59,384 bases of DNA from an uncultured Leptotrichia sp. (GTDB taxonomy: Bacteria > Fusobacteriota > Fusobacteriia > Fusobacteriales > Leptotrichiaceae), in NCBI GenBank assembly GCA_937925095.1, contig CALEXX010000012.1, positions 1-59,384 on the forward strand, given 5' to 3'. This document shows, in pieces, positions 33,871 to 42,848 of the stretch. The notes beneath the pieces are model-generated. The model saw nothing but the letters and a program-made list of their open reading frames with translations, was not told the origin of the DNA and ran no database searches. Numbering within the stretch: the stretch's first letter is position 1; each line of letters begins with the position of its first letter. The position numbers were made by a program, and so were the translations under genes.

Positions 33871-35613
33871 CTACTTAACTTCACTTTCTTTTATTGATTT
33901 TACATTTAAAGTTCTTCCGTCAGAAGATGTAGGTATTTTAATACTTCCATCTTTCAGTTTTTCAGCAAGCTTTGGTAATAAAGGATTGTTGAAGTTATAT
34001 TTTATTACTTCCCAGTTATTATCAAGCTCAGGTGTTACTTTTCCACCTTTTTCTTCAGTAATATATTTTATAATCAAATCTCTCATTCTTCCGCCATCTT
34101 GTAATTCGTCGTAAGAATCATAATACTTATCAGCATCTGTTACCAGCTTCAAAGTAGATAATGTACCAAATCTGTAGTTATTTACAGCTAATTTATATGT
34201 TGCCTTAGGATCAATAGGTTTTCCATTTATTGTAGGATTTATAATTCTTTGTCCTGCAGGTTTTGTAGGATCTACTTTATAGTTAACTCCGGAAAACATA
34301 TCAAAATTGTATCCTCTTATGTTTTCATTAAAACTTATTGTTAAATCTCCTGGCTGAAGCTGATTATAGAAGCTGTAAGACCATTCCATATACTTAAGAA
34401 GATTTTCTCCTGTAATATTTACACCTATTAAAGTATTTGTGAATTTATAGATAAATGCCACATCTTTTCTTTTAAAAGGCCCTTTTACAAGGTTTGAATT
34501 AAAGTTAAACAGTGCCGCTGCTGAAACATCTGCTTTTGCATAATATTTCTGTACTGCATTTATAAGCTGTATTATTGGTGTTTCTTTTAATGTAGCTGTA
34601 GGCATTGAAGTTATTTTTGAATCTCCTGTTACAAAGTCAGGTCTTTCAATAAATGTTTCAGTAACTTCTCCAACAACTTCATTTGCATATTCTTTTGATT
34701 TTTTATCTACATAAGCATATTTTTCAGCTATTTCCTTATCTTCAGGAACATCTTTAGTAGAAATGTTCTCAGTTGTTACTGTTTTTTTCTTTGTTTCTGT
34801 ATTATAAGTTACAACCCCTTTTGCCACGTAAACTCCGTAGGCTCCAGGTTCTATTGTTTTAACTCCATCTACATCTGTATTATAGACAGCATGTTCATGT
34901 CCAGCAAAAATTATATCAAACTGAGGAAATTTTTTTGCTGCTTCCATTATTCCAACTCCACCTTTTTCATCTTCTCTTCCTAAGTGGAAAGACCCTATAA
35001 GAACATCATATTTCCCTTCAAGTTCTTTTAAAGTAGCTGATAATGCTTCTTCAGGACCTAAAAACTTAAGATCTTCAAAATGCTCAGGAGTTGAAGCTTC
35101 CCATATAGGTATATGAGGTACAAGGTATCCAACAATGGCAACTCTTACACCATCTATTTTTTTAATTACATATGGTTTTACAAAAGGTTTATTGTTACTT
35201 TTCTTGATTACATTTGATGCAAGGACAGTTCCTTTAAATCCTTTTATATTTCTTTCAAGGAAAGCCTTTTCAAAATTGAATTCATGATTTCCCAATACAA
35301 AGACATCGTATTTTAAATCATTCAATGTTCTCATTAAAGGATGAACGGCTTCATCATTAAATAATTCAGCACTGTTATCCTGTAGTAAATCCCCATTGTC
35401 TATTACAATTACATTTTTATTTTCTTTTCTCTGTTGCTTAAGAATAGTGGCAACTCTTGTTAACCCGTTATTATCCTTTTGCTCACCTATTGCATAGTCA
35501 TAAGAGAAAAGCCTTCCATGTATGTCCGATGTTTCTAAAAATACTATTTTTACTTCCTTTCCAAATATTGCAAAAGTTAAAAGTAAAAATATACCCCATA
35601 ACCATTTTTTCAT
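33871..35613 (-). CDS. Periplasmic 5'-nucleotidase / 2',3'-cyclic phosphodiesterase family protein
   Basis: 580 residues. Signal peptide MKKWLWGIFLLLTFAIFGKE. Calcineurin-type metallophosphatase domain (about 22-300): ETSDIHGRLF, VIDNGDLLQD, LGNHEFNFE and IFAGHEHAVY, the two-metal ligands. C-terminal 5'-nucleotidase domain (about 330-540): AALFNFNSNL and YRFGTLSTLKL in place of the usual NYR...GG. It would strip phosphate from nucleotides in the periplasm for salvage. The order matches CpdB/YfkN-type enzymes. It is the last gene of the long prfA-led run. Confidence 0.88.
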   Translation of the reverse strand: MKKWLWGIFLLLTFAIFGKEVKIVFLETSDIHGRLFSYDYAIGEQKDNNGLTRVATILKQQRKENKNVIVIDNGDLLQDNSAELFNDEAVHPLMRTLNDLKYDVFVLGNHEFNFEKAFLERNIKGFKGTVLASNVIKKSNNKPFVKPYVIKKIDGVRVAIVGYLVPHIPIWEASTPEHFEDLKFLGPEEALSATLKELEGKYDVLIGSFHLGREDEKGGVGIMEAAKKFPQFDIIFAGHEHAVYNTDVDGVKTIEPGAYGVYVAKGVVTYNTETKKKTVTTENISTKDVPEDKEIAEKYAYVDKKSKEYANEVVGEVTETFIERPDFVTGDSKITSMPTATLKETPIIQLINAVQKYYAKADVSAAALFNFNSNLVKGPFKRKDVAFIYKFTNTLIGVNITGENLLKYMEWSYSFYNQLQPGDLTISFNENIRGYNFDMFSGVNYKVDPTKPAGQRIINPTINGKPIDPKATYKLAVNNYRFGTLSTLKLVTDADKYYDSYDELQDGGRMRDLIIKYITEEKGGKVTPELDNNWEVIKYNFNNPLLPKLAEKLKDGSIKIPTSSDGRTLNVKSIKESEVK

Positions 35614-35677
35614 CTCTAAGCACTTCCTTCTATATATTAAATTTTGTTGTTACTAAATATATTTAAATAAACTGATT

Positions 35678-36238
35678 CTAATACATTATATCCTCTGTAG
35701 GATATGTATCATTTTTCTCAAATATCTTTCGTATATCATTTTCATAGCTGTCTTCCTTTAAAAAGAATTCTTCACTATAAAAAGAATAAAATTCCAATTC
35801 CTGTAAATCAACTACTTTCTTCATGACCATATATGTATCTTTTGAATCAGGAAAATATATATACATTCTATAATTATAATTTCTAGGAGCAAAATCATAA
35901 TCCCTATCATTTAAGTTAAGTGGTAAAAGTTTTTTTACATCCCTTTCAAATTTATCAATATAGTCAAACAGCAGTTCATATGTCATTGTTTTCTTTTCTT
36001 TTTTATTATAAATTAGACCAATTTCAAAATTTTCAGAATACCCGTCCTTATTTATCGTTTGATAAACCATCCTGTCATTTTCCAAATCACAGTAAATTTT
36101 ATTCGCCATTTTTTTACTTTCTATCAATTCTATCATTTTCTTTTCATAATAGGTAGGCTTATCAGAAATCCATTTACATGTTGCTGAAAAATTAATTCCG
36201 CACACTGCCAAACTTAACAAAAATATTATTTTTTTCAT
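35678..36238 (-). CDS. Exported protein, unknown function
   Basis: 186 residues. Signal peptide MKKIIFLLSLAVCGINFSAT, followed by CKWISDKPTYYEKKMIELI. The mature part is charged and aromatic (DFAPRNYNYRMYIYFPDS, FYSFYSEEFFLKEDSYE). Two Cys remain (TCKW and YCDLEN). No family is recognised. GGAGAG precedes the ATG; it lies 28 bases after pgeF in the same run of genes. Confidence 0.75.
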   Translation of the reverse strand: MKKIIFLLSLAVCGINFSATCKWISDKPTYYEKKMIELIESKKMANKIYCDLENDRMVYQTINKDGYSENFEIGLIYNKKEKKTMTYELLFDYIDKFERDVKKLLPLNLNDRDYDFAPRNYNYRMYIYFPDSKDTYMVMKKVVDLQELEFYSFYSEEFFLKEDSYENDIRKIFEKNDTYPTEDIMY

Positions 36239-36265
36239 AACTTCTCTCCTTTTCTGCTTTTGACT

Positions 36266-37039
36266 TTAAAAATCAGCAAAACTGATCATAGCTGTTGCCC
36301 TTCCTGATTTTTTTCCTTCCCGTCTATGTGAATAGAACTTTTCATCCCACGTATTTTCCTGTGAAACTACTAAATTTTCTTCCTTTATTCCTAATTTTAA
36401 TGCCATTATTTTGTTAAAAAGTGTATTATCAAAATGGTATTTTCCTGTTTTTTCATTAATTTTAAAAGATTCTTTTATCAGTTCACTTTCTTTTCCAAAT
36501 TTTTCAGCAAAATTTTCATAAAAATCGTTTCCTACTTCATAATTTTCCTGCTGTATTCCTATTCCCAAGCCCATCAGAACATTTTCAGGTTCTGTTCCAA
36601 ATGCTTCCTTCATTACTTCAAGACCATTTTTCATTATTTCCTTAAAACTTCCCGGCCATCCGGAATGCCACACACCGATTACCTTATTTTCCTTATCATA
36701 CACGAATATAGGCAGACAGTCTGCATAAAAAGTAAATAGTGCTATATCCTTCCTGTCTGTTACAAAACCGTCTATTTCCCTGTATACATACTCTTCCGTA
36801 TTTTTAGATATAACTTTAACATTATTTGTATGTGTCTGAAACGACATTACAGGAATTCTCCTATTAAGATTCAAATTTTCCAGAAGTCTATTTCTATTCT
36901 TTGTCTGTGTCCCTTCTTTCTGTCCTTCCATTCCACAGTAGTCTGACATGTTCCCGGCATTTTTTTTACTGTAAACAGCTTTTATTCCGTAATTTTCAAA
37001 TTCTTCGATATAAAAATGATCATCTCTTTCTTTAAACAT
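36266..37039 (-). CDS. pgeF: Peptidoglycan editing factor PgeF / multicopper polyphenol oxidase-like (YfiH)
   Basis: 257 residues of the DUF152/YfiH family. Landmarks: SFQTHTNNVKVI, FVTDRKDIALFTFYADCLPI and VWHSGWPGSFKEIMKNGL, then LGIGIQQENYEVG. These hold the two His and one Cys of the metal-like site (THT, ADC, WHSGW). E. coli YfiH/PgeF hydrolyses miscorporated L-Ser-containing muropeptide precursors; other relatives are described as adenosine deaminase/phosphorylase-like. The ATG directly abuts the ispA TGA, so the two are translationally coupled. Confidence 0.88.
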   Translation of the reverse strand: MFKERDDHFYIEEFENYGIKAVYSKKNAGNMSDYCGMEGQKEGTQTKNRNRLLENLNLNRRIPVMSFQTHTNNVKVISKNTEEYVYREIDGFVTDRKDIALFTFYADCLPIFVYDKENKVIGVWHSGWPGSFKEIMKNGLEVMKEAFGTEPENVLMGLGIGIQQENYEVGNDFYENFAEKFGKESELIKESFKINEKTGKYHFDNTLFNKIMALKLGIKEENLVVSQENTWDEKFYSHRREGKKSGRATAMISFADF

Positions 37040-37912
37040 TCAGCCACCCCGTTTTCCAAAATAATCTGTTAAATCCATTAATATTCTGTTACTGTCAAAA
37101 TTTTCAATTATTATTTCTTTTGCCTGAATAATATAATCCTCTAATATTTCCTTTGATTTTTCCAGTCCGAACAGACTGGGATAAGTTGTTTTTTCATTTT
37201 TTTCATCATTTGATTCTTTTCCTGTTTCAGAAAAGTCTCCTTCGATATCTAAAATATCATCCTTTATTTGATATGCAATTCCTATAAGTTTTGAATACTG
37301 TACTAATTTCTCCTTTTTATCTTCTTCAATATCAAGTGCTATAAGCGGAAGTTCAATAGCAGCTGTTAACAGCTTCCCTGTCTTATGTGCATGAATATAT
37401 TTCAATGTTTCAAACGAAACCTTTACATGTTCAGATTTCATATCTACAAACTGACCACCAGCCATACCATAAAAACCTGAATATTCTGACAACTTTGCTA
37501 TAATCTTCACTTTATTTGAATCAGATACAGCCGAAGAATTGGCAACTATATTAAATGCCTCTGTGAGAAGTACATCCCCCACCAGAATTCCTTCAGCTTC
37601 TCCATATTTTACATGAGTTGTAAGTTTTCCCCTTCTATACATGTCATTATCCATAGCAGGAAGATCATCATGCACAAGGGAATAGCAATGAATAAATTCC
37701 AGTGCACAGGCAATATCTTCTATGGTTTCATATTTTTTCCCAAACAAATCACACATCATATACATCAGTATAGGACGTAATCTTTTCCCACCATTCATGA
37801 CTGCATATTTCATTGCTTCCGAATACAGTTCAGGCTTTTCATACCTTTCCAGTATTTTCTGAAGATTCTTTTCAACAAGTTCCTTTTTCTCAGCTAAATA
37901 TGCTTTTAACAT
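37040..37912 (-). CDS. ispA: Farnesyl/geranyl diphosphate synthase (polyprenyl synthetase)
   Basis: 290 residues. Head-to-tail prenyl transferase that builds C10-C15 diphosphates for undecaprenyl carriers and quinones. First Asp-rich motif LVHDDLPAMDNDMYRRG, second motif YQIKDDILDIEGD, and GGKRLRPILMYMMCD near the N-terminus. Length is typical of IspA. It overlaps xseB by one base (TAATG) and touches pgeF. The MEP-pathway gene dxs lies in a separate unit at 13325-15088. Confidence 0.95.
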   Translation of the reverse strand: MLKAYLAEKKELVEKNLQKILERYEKPELYSEAMKYAVMNGGKRLRPILMYMMCDLFGKKYETIEDIACALEFIHCYSLVHDDLPAMDNDMYRRGKLTTHVKYGEAEGILVGDVLLTEAFNIVANSSAVSDSNKVKIIAKLSEYSGFYGMAGGQFVDMKSEHVKVSFETLKYIHAHKTGKLLTAAIELPLIALDIEEDKKEKLVQYSKLIGIAYQIKDDILDIEGDFSETGKESNDEKNEKTTYPSLFGLEKSKEILEDYIIQAKEIIIENFDSNRILMDLTDYFGKRGG

Positions 37913-38133
37913 TATTCTACCTCTTCAGTTTCAAGTTTTCCATTTTTTTCAAGAACTTTTAATACTTTTCCTTCCCCTACTTCCAGCAATTTTTCTGAAT
38001 CCTTTATAAGCTTTATTGCTTTTTCATATTCAGCAATAGAATCATCAAGGGATAATTCTTCATTTTCAAATTTTTCCAAAATTTTATCAATTTCAGAAAT
38101 ATTTTCCTCATAAGTCTGTTTTTTTACAGCCAT
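37912..38133 (-). CDS. xseB: Exodeoxyribonuclease VII small subunit
   Basis: 73 residues from MAVKKQT, where GGAGGT lies at good distance; an ATG 13 codons upstream has no ribosome site. Family pattern: YEENISEIDKILEKFENEE, LSLDDSIAEYEKAIKLIKD. It binds XseA, which is not in this window. The order xseB-ispA is common in bacteria, followed in many by dxs; here dxs is elsewhere. Confidence 0.95.
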   Translation of the reverse strand: MAVKKQTYEENISEIDKILEKFENEELSLDDSIAEYEKAIKLIKDSEKLLEVGEGKVLKVLEKNGKLETEEVE

Positions 38134-38210
38134 TTTTAACCTCCATTTTCCTTTATTATTTATATGTTCCATTTTAAAATCTTATTGATGTTCCTGCATT
38201 GATGCTTCTT

Positions 38211-38765
38211 CTACAATGATGACTTATAAAAAGTTACTATTTTCTTATTGTAGTCCCTCTCATCATATTTTACAAGATTTCCAACTGCATCTTTTGATTT
38301 TTCATATACACTGTGCTCAGAAATTATAATTCCGTCCTCAGCCAAAATCTCACTTTCTGATATTTTCTCAAGCGTTTTTTCAGTAATATTTTCCTTATAT
38401 GGCGGATCTAGAAATATAACGTCAAACTTTTCATTTTTCCTTCCTAATATTTCAACAGCACGAAATACATCATTTTTATATGCTCTGCATTTTCCGTCTA
38501 ATTTCAAATCATTTACATTGTCAATAATAATTCTCAATGCTTCCTTATCCTGCTCTATCATGACAGCCCTTCCAGCTCCCCTGCTTAAGGCTTCAATAGC
38601 CATATTTCCAGTTCCTGAATATAAATCAAGAAATCTTGCTTCTGTTATTTTATCTCCAATTATACTGAAGATTGCTTCTTTTATACGTTCAAGGGTGGGA
38701 CGTGTTTCCTTCCCTTCCCTTGATTTTATTTTTCTATTTTTTAACGTTCCTGAAGTTATTCTCAT
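38211..38765 (-). CDS. rsmD: 16S rRNA (guanine(966)-N(2))-methyltransferase
   Basis: 184 residues. RsmD signatures: RITSGTLKNRKIKSREGKET, then RPTLERIKEAIFSIIGD, SAM motif FLDLYSGTGNMAIEALSRGA and catalytic FDVIFLDPPYKEN. It methylates G966 in the small subunit. AAAGGATT precedes the ATG. 78 bases separate it from xseB. Confidence 0.95.
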   Translation of the reverse strand: MRITSGTLKNRKIKSREGKETRPTLERIKEAIFSIIGDKITEARFLDLYSGTGNMAIEALSRGAGRAVMIEQDKEALRIIIDNVNDLKLDGKCRAYKNDVFRAVEILGRKNEKFDVIFLDPPYKENITEKTLEKISESEILAEDGIIISEHSVYEKSKDAVGNLVKYDERDYNKKIVTFYKSSL

Positions 38766-38821
38766 TTCAATCCTTTTATTTTTTAGTTTTTATATAATTA
38801 ATTTTATAAATTATTTTTCAG

Positions 38822-39565
38822 CTATTTAAAATTTATTACAAGTTTTTCATCTAAATTCACATCTGTAACCAGTAATTCATAGTGTTCCTTCTGTGATTTC
38901 TTTCCTGTTAAATTTTTAAACTCATAATCCTTATAAGCTATACTGTCTATTTTTCTTCCAGATTTGTTATACACATTTATATAAAGTATTTCTACCTTAT
39001 TCTTTTCTGAAAAATTACTTACAAGGTCAAAACTGTACACAAATTTCTTTGTTTTATTGAATCCCGTATTCTGTAAGTCGTAGTATACTCCTAGTTTTCC
39101 CTCTTCCTTAGATGGTATAGTTTTAGAAATTGCAAACCATTCCCTCTGAATATTTCCCACAGACTGGTTTTCATATATATTTTCATCAAATTTTATTACA
39201 GCCCTCAAATTTTGAGATTTTTTATAATCTGAATAAAATTTTATATTTTTTATATATTTCCCCTTGTTGTTCTTATTACTGTTATTAGGATTATTATTAT
39301 CATTTTCCCTAGTCTGATCAAGCCAGAACATAAATGTGGATTTTATATTATATTCTCCAAGATTTGAAAAAGTATACATACTTTCAACCTTTATAGTGTC
39401 ATCTTTTTCTATAGTAATATTCAAGTCTTCCCTTTTTATTAAAAGAGGTTCCGGTCTTACTATTTTTATATTCCCAACTGCCATAAAATTATCTTCTGCA
39501 GTTAAAACAACACTGAATATTAAAAAAATCATTATAAAAATCTGTTTAAAATATTTTTTCAGCAT
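38822..39565 (-). CDS. Exported protein, unknown function
   Basis: 247 residues. Signal peptide KQIFIMIFLIFSVVLTAEDN. The following region (EPLLIKREDLNITIEKDDTI, KVESMYTFSNLGEY) has the look of an extracellular beta-sandwich resembling DUF4424-type proteins, though this is a loose impression. An Asn-rich loop (ENDNNNPNNSNKNNKGKYI) interrupts it. No Cys. It sits between queA and rsmD with short gaps on both sides. Confidence 0.7.
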   Translation of the reverse strand: MLKKYFKQIFIMIFLIFSVVLTAEDNFMAVGNIKIVRPEPLLIKREDLNITIEKDDTIKVESMYTFSNLGEYNIKSTFMFWLDQTRENDNNNPNNSNKNNKGKYIKNIKFYSDYKKSQNLRAVIKFDENIYENQSVGNIQREWFAISKTIPSKEEGKLGVYYDLQNTGFNKTKKFVYSFDLVSNFSEKNKVEILYINVYNKSGRKIDSIAYKDYEFKNLTGKKSQKEHYELLVTDVNLDEKLVINFK

Positions 39566-39586
39566 AAATATCCTTTACTTAAAAAT

Positions 39587-40609
39587 TTAATATATGAACA
39601 TTGAATCTCCAAAGCTATAAAATCTGTATTTTTCCCTTATTGCTTCATGATAAGCGTTAAATACAGTTTCCTTACCTCCAAAAGCTGATATAAGCATTAT
39701 TAAAGTAGATTTTGGTAAATGGAAGTTAGTAATTATCGCATCTACTACTTTAAACTTATAATCACCATAAATAAATATACTCGTTTCACTTTCTCCCGAA
39801 ATAAGCTTACCATCTGCATCAACAGAAGATTCAAGAGTTCTTACAGAAGTAGTACCCACTGCTATGACTCTATTTCCTTTTTTCTTTGCATTATTTACAA
39901 TTTTAACTGTTTCTTCCGGCACCTTATATTTTTCGCTGTGCATTTTATGCTCTAATATATTTTCTGTCTGAACCGGTCTGAATGTTCCAAGTCCCACATC
40001 CAGAAATACTTCAGCTATAATTACACCCTTTTCTTTTATTTTTTCAAGCAGTTCTTCTGTAAAATGAAGTCCTGCTGTAGGTGCAGCCACCGATTCCCCT
40101 TCTTTTGCATAAACTGTCTGATATCTGTTCTTATCCTCCAGTTTTTCTGATATATACGGTGGAACTGGCATTTCTCCCAGTCTATCAAGTATTTCCTCAA
40201 AATTTCCCTGAAAACTGAATTTCAGAACTCTATTTCCATCTTCTTTTATTTCAACTAGCTCAGCTTCCAGCAATCCTTCAGAGAATATTATTTTCTGACC
40301 CATTTTCAATCTTTTTGCCGGTTTTAATAAAACCTCCCATGTATATAAATCATATCTCTTTAACAGGAAACATTCCAACACTGTTCCGTTTTCCTTATGA
40401 CCATATAGTCTGGCAGGTATTACTTTTGTCCTGTTTAATACAAGGACATCATCTTTTTTCAGATAATCTATTATATTATAAAATCTTTTATGTTCGATTT
40501 CTTTTTTCTCTTTATTTAAAACTAATAATTTTGAATGATCCCGAGGATTCACAGCATGTTGTGCTATTAACTCCTCGGGTAATTCAAAATCAAATTCCTG
40601 AATATTCAT
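39587..40609 (-). CDS. queA: tRNA preQ1(34) S-adenosylmethionine ribosyltransferase-isomerase
   Basis: 340 residues. Transfers and rearranges the ribose of SAM onto preQ1 in tRNA wobble position 34, making epoxyqueuosine. Signatures: DFELPEELIAQHAVNPRDHS, VLNRTKVIPARL, SVAAPTAGLHFTEELLEKI, VGLGTFRPV and TTSVRTLES, then TNFHLPKSTLIMLISAFGG. GAGGTAAA precedes the ATG. The other queuosine genes are not in the window. Confidence 0.97.
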   Translation of the reverse strand: MNIQEFDFELPEELIAQHAVNPRDHSKLLVLNKEKKEIEHKRFYNIIDYLKKDDVLVLNRTKVIPARLYGHKENGTVLECFLLKRYDLYTWEVLLKPAKRLKMGQKIIFSEGLLEAELVEIKEDGNRVLKFSFQGNFEEILDRLGEMPVPPYISEKLEDKNRYQTVYAKEGESVAAPTAGLHFTEELLEKIKEKGVIIAEVFLDVGLGTFRPVQTENILEHKMHSEKYKVPEETVKIVNNAKKKGNRVIAVGTTSVRTLESSVDADGKLISGESETSIFIYGDYKFKVVDAIITNFHLPKSTLIMLISAFGGKETVFNAYHEAIREKYRFYSFGDSMFIY

Positions 40610-40630
40610 TTTACCTCTTTTTCAATTTTT

Positions 40631-41686
40631 TTATTTTCCACTTATATCTGCTGTAATAGTTCCACCATTTGCAATTTCAAATGTTTTATAGGTATCAACC
40701 CTGTTGTACCATCCCTTCAGCCATTGACTTTCGTTTCTAGGAGCATTTTGAACTCTTCTAGACAATACATATTTAGCTGAATTACTGAATTCCACCAAAG
40801 CTTCGTGACCTATTGATGTTCCCTTCATATTTTCAAGAACTTGTTTCAATCCCCATGCCTGATTATTATACGCTGCCACACCTTTAAGCCCTTCACCTTT
40901 AAAGTTCACATAATCTATTAGGGCATAAAGTCCATTTGGAGATTTTACCATTCTATAAAACTGATTTCTCAGATTTTCCTTATCACTTGCTACTTCTAAC
41001 ATTTTATCCAGTGACTTCTGCAATCTTTCATAAATGAACATTACCTGAAGATCTCTTGTACTATCAAAGAAATTAATCAGTTCGTTAATATCCTTGTCGC
41101 CTCTTTCTTTCTTTGCAAGAAGTTCATCTCTGCTGCTCCATGGTGAATGTCTGTTTTCTTCAAGTATTTTAGGCAATTTAACACCTTTTGACCTATAGAA
41201 GGAAACCATATCAGGAAAACTTTCTCCAAATACTCCTCCACCACTTGCTTTAAACCAGATAAAATGTCCTATTCCTAAAGAAGGGAAACTTTCTCCTGCA
41301 TTCCAGTGGACAAGTTTATCTCTTGATCCACCTGTTTCATTTTGGAATATTCTGTCAGCAATTGACATTAGCTGTTCCCTACTCATATTCAATGCTAAAG
41401 TATCTTTACTCATATTTTTTTCATTTTTATCCATTTCAAATGACATTTTCTGAGTTTTTCTATTTGCACTGAATTCCTTTTCTGAAGGTCTTGATACAAC
41501 TCCTTTATTACTGTCCTTCATGCTCATTAAATCATAATTTTCATTGTTATACTGCTGTTTTATCAGCTTTTCTATTTCACTGTTTTTGTTTCCCGCATTA
41601 CTGCTACTTGCATATCCTGCATATGACAGTACTAAAGCGGAAGCCACTAACACTCCTATTTTTTTCGCTTCTTTTATTATACTCAT
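40631..41686 (-). CDS. Exported lysozyme-like protein, unknown function
   Basis: 351 residues. An N-terminal signal/membrane segment (KKIGVLVASALVLSYAGYAS) and a linker of about 80 residues lead to a domain from about residue 100. That domain has IFQNETGGSRDKLVHWNAGE, FPSLGIGHFIWFKASGGG, VFGESFPDMVSFYRSKGV and later GVAAYNNQAWGLKQVL. The Glu in NETGG and the SLGIGH loop recall the E...GIGH catalytic pattern of phage-type lysozymes. A distant muramidase fold is plausible but not shown. Related proteins with SLGIGHFIW occur in Gammaproteobacteria and lack a settled function. It lies between prmC and queA in a housekeeping run. Confidence 0.65.
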   Translation of the reverse strand: MSIIKEAKKIGVLVASALVLSYAGYASSSNAGNKNSEIEKLIKQQYNNENYDLMSMKDSNKGVVSRPSEKEFSANRKTQKMSFEMDKNEKNMSKDTLALNMSREQLMSIADRIFQNETGGSRDKLVHWNAGESFPSLGIGHFIWFKASGGGVFGESFPDMVSFYRSKGVKLPKILEENRHSPWSSRDELLAKKERGDKDINELINFFDSTRDLQVMFIYERLQKSLDKMLEVASDKENLRNQFYRMVKSPNGLYALIDYVNFKGEGLKGVAAYNNQAWGLKQVLENMKGTSIGHEALVEFSNSAKYVLSRRVQNAPRNESQWLKGWYNRVDTYKTFEIANGGTITADISGK

Positions 41687-41726
41687 ATTTTTTCTCCTGC
41701 TATCTCCTTAAATTTCAAAACAAAGC

Positions 41727-42848
41727 TTACACTTCATTTTTTACTATTTGTTTTTGTCCTACTATTACTCTATCATTGTTTTGCATATCTTTTATAATAT
41801 TCACATTCTTAAATCCGGCTTTTTTTACTATTTCTTTTACTGTCTCACCTTGTCTGTAACCTATTTCAAATAGTAAGTACCCGTTATCCTGTAAATAATC
41901 CATTCCATTTCTACAAATTTCACAGTAGAAAAACAGTCCGTTATTTTCTGCAAATAATGCCTCATCAGGCTCATGCAATAAAGTATCCTCTGACATAACT
42001 CCTATCTCATTATCGGATATATACGGCGGATTAGATATTATCATATCAAATTTTCTGTATTCGATATTTTCAAATAAATTAGATTTAAAAAACTTGATAT
42101 TTCCCACATTCAGTAATTCCTTATTTTTTTCAGATATCTCAAGTGCTTTATCAGAAATATCTGTTCCCATAACCTTCGAATCTGGAATTTCCAGTGCCAC
42201 TGTCAATCCTATGACACCGCTTCCTGTACCAATGTCAAGAATTTTAGGATTTTGAATTTTATCTTTTTTCAGTATTTTTATTGCTTCCTCAACAAGCACT
42301 TCCGTATCCTGTCTTGGAATCAGAACACCTTTATTCACATAAAACTTTCTTCCGTAAAATTCCTGTTCATTCAGTAAATACTGGAGCGGGAACTTTTCTT
42401 TTCCAATTTTCTGAATATAGTTACGTATCTTATCTAATTTATCTTTTTCCACTTCAGTTTTATACAAGGTAAAAAGGAGCATTCTATCGACATTCAGTAC
42501 ATGGGAAAAAATAATTTCCGTTATTAACTTTGCTTCACTTATATTATTCTTTTCCAGATAAACAATACTTTTGTCTATTAGTACTTTCAAATTATCATTT
42601 CCATTTTCCTTTTCAGAAACATTGAAATCTATATTTTCACTGTTTCTCTGTATAATACCATTTAGTTTTTCTCTTATTTTCTGCATTTCTTCTTCAGAAA
42701 GAATTCTCTCAAAGTTTGCATAAAGCATTATTCTCTGCATATCCAATACTTCTGAAAAAACTTTTTCCGTTGTTATCCTTGCATTTTCTATTTTTTTCTT
42801 TTCCAAATAATTAACCGATTTATTCAATATATCGAGCAAATTATTCAT
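41727..42848 (-). CDS. prmC: Release factor glutamine methyltransferase with doubled N-terminal domain
   Basis: 373 residues; PrmC is usually about 280. It methylates the GGQ glutamine of release factors. The catalytic half is normal: FYGRKFYVNKGVLIPRQDTE, LDIGTGSGVIGLTVA and the NPPY motif in MIISNPPYISDNE. Ahead of it stand two homologous helical domains: residues about 2-65 (LDILNKSVNYLEKKKIENAR, RIMLYANFERILSEEEM) and about 85-150 (VLIDKSIVYLEKNNISEAK, RMLLFTLYKTEVEKDKL). The extra copy lengthens the substrate-recognition arm. The start ATG overlaps the prfA stop by eight bases, so the pair is coupled. Confidence 0.95.
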   Translation of the reverse strand: MNNLLDILNKSVNYLEKKKIENARITTEKVFSEVLDMQRIMLYANFERILSEEEMQKIREKLNGIIQRNSENIDFNVSEKENGNDNLKVLIDKSIVYLEKNNISEAKLITEIIFSHVLNVDRMLLFTLYKTEVEKDKLDKIRNYIQKIGKEKFPLQYLLNEQEFYGRKFYVNKGVLIPRQDTEVLVEEAIKILKKDKIQNPKILDIGTGSGVIGLTVALEIPDSKVMGTDISDKALEISEKNKELLNVGNIKFFKSNLFENIEYRKFDMIISNPPYISDNEIGVMSEDTLLHEPDEALFAENNGLFFYCEICRNGMDYLQDNGYLLFEIGYRQGETVKEIVKKAGFKNVNIIKDMQNNDRVIVGQKQIVKNEV

